This document shows positions 13,703 to 19,568 of a DNA stretch of 19,568 bases, one piece after another; within the stretch, counting starts at the first letter, position 1; each line of letters begins with the position of its first letter. Location of the stretch: the NCBI GenBank assembly GCA_023422775.1, contig JAFAGM010000127.1, forward strand, positions 1-19,568, in the 5' to 3' direction. Source of the DNA: Pseudomonadota bacterium (GTDB lineage: Bacteria > Pseudomonadota > Alphaproteobacteria > Rhizobiales > Xanthobacteraceae). Under the pieces are notes generated by a model, which had not been told where the DNA came from, ran no database searches, and worked only from the letters and a program-made list of their open reading frames with translations. A program made the position numbers and the translations under genes.

Positions 13703-14716
13703 ATGTACCAGAAGTCAGATTTGCGGGGGGAATCCCCCGTCTCCATCATCGGCGCGGGCATTGCCGGCGCATGGCAGGCGTTGCTGTTCGCACAGGCCGG
13801 CCACGCCGTCACTCTGTACGAGCGCAGTGACGCCGATATGACGCTTTCCACCAGCCACTGGGCCGGCGGCATGCTGGCGCCGTGGTGCGAGGCCGAGGCC
13901 TCGGAGCCGGTGATCGGCCGGCTCGGCGTCCGCTCGCTCGACCTGTGGCGTGAATATTTTCCGCATACCCCGTTCAACGGTTCGCTGGTGGTGGCGCATC
14001 CGCGCGACCGCGCCGATTTCGAACGCTTTGCCCGCCTCACCACCGGCCACCAGCGCCTCGACGCGCGGGCTTTAAGCGAACTCGAACCGTCGCTGGACGG
14101 CCGTTTCCGCGACGGGCTGTTCTATGCCGATGAGGGCCATGTCGAGCCGCGCCGCGTGCTCCCCGAGCTGCACGCCCGCATCGAGGCCGCCGGCGGCACG
14201 GTAAAGTTCGACAGCGACATGAACGCCGAAGACCTCGACGGCATCGTGATCGACTGCCGTGGCCTCTCCGCGCGCGACGAGCAGCCGGAGCTGCGCGGCG
14301 TCAAGGGCGAGATGATCATTGTCGAGACCAGCGAGGTCGAACTGTCGCGCCCGGTCCGGCTGATCCATCCGCGCTGGCCGCTCTATGTCATCCCGCGCGG
14401 CGACAGCAGATTCATGCTGGGCGCGACGTCGATCGAGGCCGAGGACACCGGCGTCAGCGTGCGCTCGGCGCTGGAGCTGCTCGGCGCCGCCTATGCCGTG
14501 CATCCGGCCTTTGCGGAAGCGCGCATCGTCGAGTTCGGCTCGGGGCTGCGTCCGGCCTATCCGGATAATTTGCCGCGCATCACGATCGGCAAGAACAGGA
14601 TCGCCGTGAACGGGCTCTACCGCCACGGCTTCCTGCTGGCGCCGGCGCTGGCCGAACTGACGCTCGCCTATGTGCAGCGCGGCGCAATCGACAATGAGGT
14701 GATGCGATGCGTGTGA
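13703..14716 (+). CDS. thiO: Glycine oxidase ThiO (FAD-dependent)
   Basis: The 337-residue flavoenzyme oxidises glycine to dehydroglycine (iminoacetate), used by ThiG for thiazole formation in aerobes. The dinucleotide fold is at the N-terminus: SIIGAGIAGAWQALLFAQAG with Gly 17, 19 and 22 and the ribose-binding Glu in VTLYER. HWAGGMLAPWCEAE is the typical ThiO signature region; IVIDCRGLSARDEQ, VIPRGDSRFMLGATSIE and GLRPAYPDNLPRI follow in order, ending in the conserved NGLYRHGFLLAPALAEL. The ATG at 13703 is five bases after the riboswitch. The gene overlaps thiS by 10 bp (thiS ATG 14707, thiO TGA 14714-14716), which implies translational coupling. No thiH is present, consistent with the oxygen-dependent route. 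Confidence 0.95.
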   Translation: MYQKSDLRGESPVSIIGAGIAGAWQALLFAQAGHAVTLYERSDADMTLSTSHWAGGMLAPWCEAEASEPVIGRLGVRSLDLWREYFPHTPFNGSLVVAHPRDRADFERFARLTTGHQRLDARALSELEPSLDGRFRDGLFYADEGHVEPRRVLPELHARIEAAGGTVKFDSDMNAEDLDGIVIDCRGLSARDEQPELRGVKGEMIIVETSEVELSRPVRLIHPRWPLYVIPRGDSRFMLGATSIEAEDTGVSVRSALELLGAAYAVHPAFAEARIVEFGSGLRPAYPDNLPRITIGKNRIAVNGLYRHGFLLAPALAELTLAYVQRGAIDNEVMRCV

Positions 14717-14904
14717 TCGTCAACGGAGAGGCGCGGGAGATCGCCTCGGAGCGCGTCGATGCGCTGCTCTCCGAGCTTGAATACGAAGGCTCGCATTTCG
14801 CGATCGCCGTCAATTACGACGTGCTGCCGAAAAGCCGCTGGGCCGAGACGGCGCTGAAGGCCGGCGACGAAATCGAGATCATCACGCCGCGGCAGGGAGG
14901 GTGA
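14707..14904 (+). CDS. thiS: Sulfur carrier protein ThiS
   Basis: A 65-residue ubiquitin-fold sulfur carrier. It begins MRVIVNGEAREIASE, has the central FAIAVNYDVLPKSRW stretch and ends in PRQGG; the terminal Gly-Gly is adenylated and thiocarboxylated to donate sulfur to ThiG. Length and both ends match the family. The ATG lies inside the end of thiO and follows a GAGGTG at a suitable distance. No thiF-type activating enzyme is in the window, so adenylation must be done by a gene elsewhere. After the stop come 248 bp filled by a nested palindromic repeat before thiG. Confidence 0.95.
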   Translation: MRVIVNGEAREIASERVDALLSELEYEGSHFAIAVNYDVLPKSRWAETALKAGDEIEIITPRQGG

Positions 14905-14939
14905 TGGATGGTCAGCGCACACGCATCGCACCCTCCGCT

Positions 14940-15107
14940 GTCATCGCCCGGCTTGCCGCCTACGCTAAAGCTCCGGCGCGCCAGCACACCGAAGCCTCGG
15001 CGAAGCCTTGGCGTAGCCGGGACCGGGCGATCCAGTACGCCGCGGCCCATCAGTTCAATCTCAGGCTTCCCGGCGTACTGGATCCCCGCCTTCGCGGGGA
15101 TGACGAG
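14940..15107. repeat. Palindromic element type D between thiS and thiG, interrupted by a second element
   Basis: The ends read GTCATCGCCCGG (14940) and GATCCCCGCCTTCGCGGGGA then TGACGAG (to 15107). The right part contains a perfect 8-bp hairpin ATCCCCGC-CTTC-GCGGGGAT (15082-15101). The same GTCATCGCCCGG...CCGGGCGATCCAGTACGC framework recurs at 16575-16672. Here the first hairpin is split: between CGCCCGGCTTG and ACCGGGCGAT lies an extra unit (14960-15016). Confidence 0.85.
14960..15016. repeat. Nested palindromic insert inside the thiS-thiG repeat
   Basis: About 57 bp starting CTACGCTAAAGCTCCGGCG and ending GCCTTGGCGTAG. The ends CTACGC and GCGTAG are inverse complements and the inside is rich in pairing GCTTCGGCG/CGCCGAAGC-like units. 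The related copy at 16575-16672 lacks it at the corresponding loop (only TTG there), so it looks like a small element inserted in the loop of another. Confidence 0.75.
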
Positions 15108-15152
15108 TGATGGTGCGGGGACAACGAGATCATTTGAGGAGACAGCGTCGCC

Positions 15153-15935
15153 ATGCTGAACTTCTACGGCAAAACCTTTTCCTCCCGCCTGCTGATCGGC
15201 AGCGCGCTCTACCCTTCGCCGGCGATCATGCAGGACGCGATCCGCGCCTCGGGCGCCAACATCGTCACGGTGTCGCTGCGACGCGAGGCGGCCGGCGGCA
15301 AGACCGGCGATGCGTTCTGGTCGCTGATCCGCGAGCTTGACGTCGCCGTGCTGCCGAACACCGCCGGCTGCCGCACCGTGCGCGAGGCGGTGACCACGGC
15401 AAAGCTGGCGCGCGAGCTGTTCGGCACGCCCTGGATCAAGCTCGAAGTGATCGCCGACAACGACACGCTGCAGCCCGACGTGGTCGGCCTGGTCGAGGCC
15501 GCGGATATCCTGATCAAGGACGGCTTCGAGGTGTTTCCCTATTGCACCGAGGATCTCTCGGTCGCGATGCGGCTGGTGGATGCCGGCTGCAAGGTCGTGA
15601 TGCCGTGGGCCGCGCCGATCGGCAGCGCCAAGGGAATCACCAACCGCGATGCCTTGAGGTTGATGCGCGAGCGCCTGCCCGACATCACGCTGGTGGTGGA
15701 CGCCGGCCTCGGCGCGCCGTCGCATGCTGCGCAAGCGCTCGAACTCGGCTACGACGCGGTGCTGCTCAACACCGCGATTGCAAAAGCCGCCGATCCCGTA
15801 GCCATGGCCAATGCATTCCGCCTCGGCGTCGAAGCCGGACGCACCGCCTACGAGGCCGGGCTGATGGAAGCCCGCGACTTCGCCTCCCCCTCAACCCCTG
15901 TGCTTGGGACACCGTTCTGGCATGCCGTATCCTGA
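15153..15935 (+). CDS. thiG: Thiazole synthase ThiG
   Basis: This 260-residue TIM-barrel enzyme builds the thiazole phosphate from deoxyxylulose 5-phosphate, dehydroglycine and ThiS-thiocarboxylate. It starts MLNFYGKTFSSRLLIGSALY; Lys 96 in WIKLEVI is the Schiff-base residue. NTAGCRTVREAV, the DGFEVFPYCTEDL loop, MPWAAPIGSAKGI and VVDAGLGAPSHAA (phosphate-binding) follow in the expected order and spacing. The length is normal. GAGGAGA ten bases before the ATG at 15153 fixes the start and lets it be translated apart from thiS. The stop overlaps the start of thiE by 14 bp. The sequence is ordinary for an alphaproteobacterial ThiG. Confidence 0.96.
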   Translation: MLNFYGKTFSSRLLIGSALYPSPAIMQDAIRASGANIVTVSLRREAAGGKTGDAFWSLIRELDVAVLPNTAGCRTVREAVTTAKLARELFGTPWIKLEVIADNDTLQPDVVGLVEAADILIKDGFEVFPYCTEDLSVAMRLVDAGCKVVMPWAAPIGSAKGITNRDALRLMRERLPDITLVVDAGLGAPSHAAQALELGYDAVLLNTAIAKAADPVAMANAFRLGVEAGRTAYEAGLMEARDFASPSTPVLGTPFWHAVS

Positions 15936-16548
15936 TAGCCCCGCGTATCCTGATCGATTCTATCCCGTCGTCGATTCCGTCGCCTGGGTGGCGCGGCTGG
16001 CGCGGCTCGGCGTCGGCACCGTTCAACTGCGCGCCAAGGAACTGAACGACGCCGAGGCGCTGCAGATCGTCACCGACGCGCTTGAAGCCATCAAGGGCAC
16101 CGACGCCAGGCTCGTCGTCAACGACTACTGGCGCGCTGCGATCGTCGCCGGCGCGAAGCACCTGCACCTTGGCCAGGAAGACCTCGTCGATGCCGATCTC
16201 GGCGAAATCCGTAAAGCAGGACTGACGCTCGGCATCTCCACTCACGACGACGAGGAACTGGCAACTGCGCTTGCAGCCAAGCCCGACTACATCGCGCTCG
16301 GTCCGATCTTCCCGACCACGCTGAAATCGATGCGCTTCGCGCCGCAGGGCATCCCCAGGATCACCGAGTGGAAGAAGCGCATCGGCGACATCCCGCTGGT
16401 CGCGATCGGCGGCATCAAGTTCGAACAGTCCGCCGAGATCTTCGCCGCCGGCGCCGACTCGATCGCCGTCGTCAGCGACGTCACCCAGAACGCCGACCCG
16501 GATGCACGGGTGCGGCAGTGGCTTGGCCAGGACGCGGAGGCCGCGTGA
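15922..16548 (+). CDS. thiE: Thiamine-phosphate synthase ThiE
   Basis: The 208-residue TIM-barrel enzyme joins the thiazole and pyrimidine phosphates to thiamine phosphate. Recognisable parts: VQLRAKE (about residue 36), VVNDYWRAAIVAGAKHLHLG with QEDL, ISTHDDEEL, ALGPIFPTTLKS and the phosphate site VAIGGIKFEQSAEIFAAGAD. NDYW replaces the more usual NDR/NDH followed by V/A-D, and TTLKS replaces T-x-TK, which are modest variations; activity looks retained. The ATG at 15922 lies within the thiG end (overlap 14 bp), so translation is coupled; a TTG at 15904 in the same frame is less likely. No ThiD is fused or adjacent. Confidence 0.93.
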   Translation: MPYPDSPAYPDRFYPVVDSVAWVARLARLGVGTVQLRAKELNDAEALQIVTDALEAIKGTDARLVVNDYWRAAIVAGAKHLHLGQEDLVDADLGEIRKAGLTLGISTHDDEELATALAAKPDYIALGPIFPTTLKSMRFAPQGIPRITEWKKRIGDIPLVAIGGIKFEQSAEIFAAGADSIAVVSDVTQNADPDARVRQWLGQDAEAA

Positions 16549-16574
16549 TGTGTCTCCTTGCCATTCATTCCGCC

Positions 16575-16672
16575 GTCATCGCCCGGTTTGACCGGGCGAT
16601 CCAGTACGCGCGGCTTCTCCATCCCACTCGCTGCCTCTGGAATACTGGATCCCCGCCTTCGCGGGGATGACA
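16575..16672. repeat. Palindromic element type D between thiE and thiC
   Basis: A perfect 10-bp hairpin ATCGCCCGGT-TTG-ACCGGGCGAT (16578-16600), then CCAGTACGCG, a middle part of about 45 bp, and the hairpin ATCCCCGC-CTTC-GCGGGGAT (16649-16668), ending GACAG. It matches the framework of 14940-15107 without the nested insert. It takes up most of the 180-bp thiE-thiC gap. No THI box is present in this gap. Confidence 0.88.
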
Positions 16673-16728
16673 GCGGTGGCCATGTCTCGCTCAGCGACGC
16701 CAACGAATTAGAATAAGGAGGCTAACGC

Positions 16729-18627
<1,899 letters not shown>

Positions 18628-18648
18628 CGGCCCCGCTCTCTCCGCGTC

Positions 18649-18671
18649 ATGCCCGGGCTTGACCCGGGCAT
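18649..18671. repeat. GC hairpin of element type C after thiC
   Basis: ATGCCCGGG, loop CTTGA, CCCGGGCAT: a perfect 9-bp stem preceded by GTC and followed by CCATC. It repeats the second hairpin of 13441-13530. It lies 22 bp after the thiC stop and ahead of the true terminator. Confidence 0.8.
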
Positions 18672-18685
18672 CCATCAAAAAAATG

Positions 18686-18711
18686 AAGGCCGGGTGAGAG
18701 CCCGGCCTTTT
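18686..18711 (+). terminator. Rho-independent terminator, probably bidirectional
   Basis: AAGGCCGGG (18686-18694), loop TGAGAG, CCCGGCCTT (18701-18709) continuing TTC, with a run of seven A (18677-18683) just before it. The T-rich side ends thiC; on the minus strand the A-run becomes a T-run, ending the convergent orphan gene (stop at 18736-18738). Confidence 0.88.
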
Positions 18712-18735
18712 CATATGGTGGCGAACGTCATCCGC

Positions 18736-19218
18736 TTAATTCGGCCACGTAAAGTTTTCCCTTGTCAGGGGAGGTATCTCAAAGAGAGCTATTTTTTCCT
18801 TTGGATCTGAAATCAGCTTACCAAGCTCGATAATGGAATGTCGCCCAAGTTCGACGATCTTCAGCCATGCAGGATCGCTCAGAATTGCCGACTGATCGTG
18901 TTCACCATTCGGCTCCTTATAACTATCCAGGCTAATGTGGAAATCTCTTATGCAATCGTGCTCATCTCGTGTCACAAAGCCAGAACGAATCTTTTCTTCA
19001 TAGCCGTCCTCAGACCAGCCTAGATCATCAAAGTACTTGCACATGAATTCAACATACGACCAAGCCGGATTTCGTATGCTCTGATCGCGCCATCTTTGTT
19101 GCATTTCGATATTGGCTAGAGAGCCCAATGCGCCAAGCCAATTCAAGCGCCAAACTTTGCGAAAGCCCCCTACTTCCATAGCGCGATATCCGTTAGTTGA
19201 CCTCAGGTCGGATAGCAT
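18736..19218 (-). CDS. Low-GC hypothetical protein, unrecognised family
   Basis: I do not recognise this 160-residue protein. It is soluble (no signal peptide or membrane segment), acidic, Trp-rich (eight Trp) and mostly helical by eye, with GGFRKVWRLNWLGALGSLAN near the start, FMCKYFDDLGW in the middle and RHSIIELGKLISDPKEKIAL near the end. Base composition is unlike the neighbours: 18901-18960 holds 25 G/C in 60, against 37 in 60 for a stretch of thiC (17881-17940). This suggests recent acquisition. The start ATG at 19218 has no strong ribosome site, so an internal start is possible. The frame is clean, ends in TAA, and shares the terminator with thiC. It may be a cargo or immunity-like gene, but nothing proves it. 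Confidence 0.6.
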   Translation of the reverse strand: MLSDLRSTNGYRAMEVGGFRKVWRLNWLGALGSLANIEMQQRWRDQSIRNPAWSYVEFMCKYFDDLGWSEDGYEEKIRSGFVTRDEHDCIRDFHISLDSYKEPNGEHDQSAILSDPAWLKIVELGRHSIIELGKLISDPKEKIALFEIPPLTRENFTWPN

Positions 19219-19302
19219 AATCTACGACCCGCAAAAACGCGCCAATCAGTAGAGGGCGTTCGCAGGGACGACCAAGGGATATAGCGTGGCATCCTCACCC
19301 CG

Positions 19303-19318
19303 TTAACCCTTCATTAAC
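19303..19318 (+). promoter_or_regulatory. CtrA-like binding box
   Basis: TTAACCCTTCATTAAC fits TTAA-N7-TTAAC, the full binding consensus of the cell-cycle regulator CtrA of alphaproteobacteria. It lies 94 bp upstream of the ATG at 19412. Similar TTAACC pairs are frequent in Bradyrhizobium intergenic DNA, so occupancy is not certain. Confidence 0.5.
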
Positions 19319-19411
19319 CAAACGCGCTCACCTTCCCGCTACGGCAGGGGGCCGTGATTCCTGATGCTTCTGCTCCGCGTTTCGGGGCTGGCGTTGAGTC
19401 GGGAGGTGTTG

Positions 19412-19568
19412 ATGCCCCAAGTTGATGTTGGCGGGTACCGTGACCTGTATATCGGCGCGGACTGTTTGCCCGCCCCCGAGATTCCGCAGCCGGAGTCTCA
19501 AGCCCCCTCACCCCACGAAATCGTGCCCATGCTGATCGGCTCCACGGTCGAGGCGATCGAGCGCGAGC
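19412..19568 (+). CDS. Probable Fis-type HTH regulator, N-terminal part (3' end outside window)
   Basis: The first 52 codons are visible: MPQVDVGGYRDLYIGADCL, a Pro-rich linker (PAPEIPQPESQAPSP), then HEIVPMLIGSTVEAIERE at the window edge. The last part resembles the entry to the Fis-type DNA-binding domain of NtrC- and FlbD-like regulators (IG-x-T-V-x-x-I/V-E-R-E, normally followed by a helix-turn-helix with GNRT). The protein would then be a short regulator lacking the AAA+ domain. GGGAGG five bases before the ATG sets the start. The CtrA-like box upstream suggests cell-cycle or flagellar control. The family call rests on about 12 residues, so it is tentative. Confidence 0.6.
   Translation, partial: MPQVDVGGYRDLYIGADCLPAPEIPQPESQAPSPHEIVPMLIGSTVEAIERE

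Noticed and set aside
13441..16672. CRISPR-like array suggested by several similar repeats
   Set aside because: The repeats are palindromic elements of differing types spaced by genes, with no regular repeat-spacer pattern and no cas genes.
16549..16728. Possible second TPP riboswitch before thiC
   Set aside because: No CTGAGA or ACCTGATC core is present; the gap is filled by a palindromic repeat and the AAGGAGG ribosome site.

Overview
The window looks like chromosome of an alphaproteobacterium of the Bradyrhizobium / Rhodopseudomonas group. GC is high, gene starts often carry GGGGGA or GGGAGG ribosome sites, and the intergenic hairpin repeats and the gene families (DUF2147, PRC-barrel, dodecin, DUF4403, EcfG-like promoters, a TTAA-N7-TTAA box) fit that group. 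The assignment rests on recognition, not on a search.

Layout. 1-398: the end of a DUF2147 protein and a short decayed remnant that resembles a FecR-type domain. 399-6490: a lipid-flavoured block. Phosphatidylserine decarboxylase and a Nudix hydrolase run on the minus strand. A class III aminotransferase with a hydrophobic N-terminus runs divergently, its start codon interlocked with that of the decarboxylase. Then comes a minus-strand group, in transcription order a GT4 glycosyltransferase, a PmtA-like phosphatidylethanolamine methyltransferase and a small membrane protein resembling Mpo1/DUF962. 6630-10657: three plus-strand envelope genes, namely a membrane-tethered TAXI-type binding protein, an L,D-transpeptidase and a DUF4403 protein. 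10794-12600: four small minus-strand genes (dodecin, exported PRC-barrel, cytoplasmic PRC-barrel, zinc ribbon). Both PRC-barrel genes have good matches to the EcfG general-stress promoter. 12930-13439: a small lytic transglycosylase.

13543-18712: a complete-looking thiamine operon, with a sigma-70-type promoter, TPP riboswitch, thiO, thiS, thiG, thiE, thiC and a strong terminator. Palindromic repeats are lodged between thiS and thiG (one of them nested in another) and between thiE and thiC. 18736-19218 is a low-GC orphan gene. The window ends in the start of what looks like a Fis-type regulator, 94 bp downstream of a CtrA-like box.

How the parts work together. The decarboxylase makes phosphatidylethanolamine and the methyltransferase would convert it towards phosphatidylcholine. 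The neighbouring aminotransferase, glycosyltransferase and Mpo1-like protein may modify lipids too, which is inference. The thi genes make the thiazole (ThiO, ThiS, ThiG) and pyrimidine (ThiC) halves of thiamine and join them (ThiE), under TPP feedback. Most of the window is ordinary core chromosome. No phage, integrase, transposase, CRISPR array, tRNA or rRNA was seen. The least explained parts are the lipid block, the tethered TAXI protein and the nested repeat in the thi operon.
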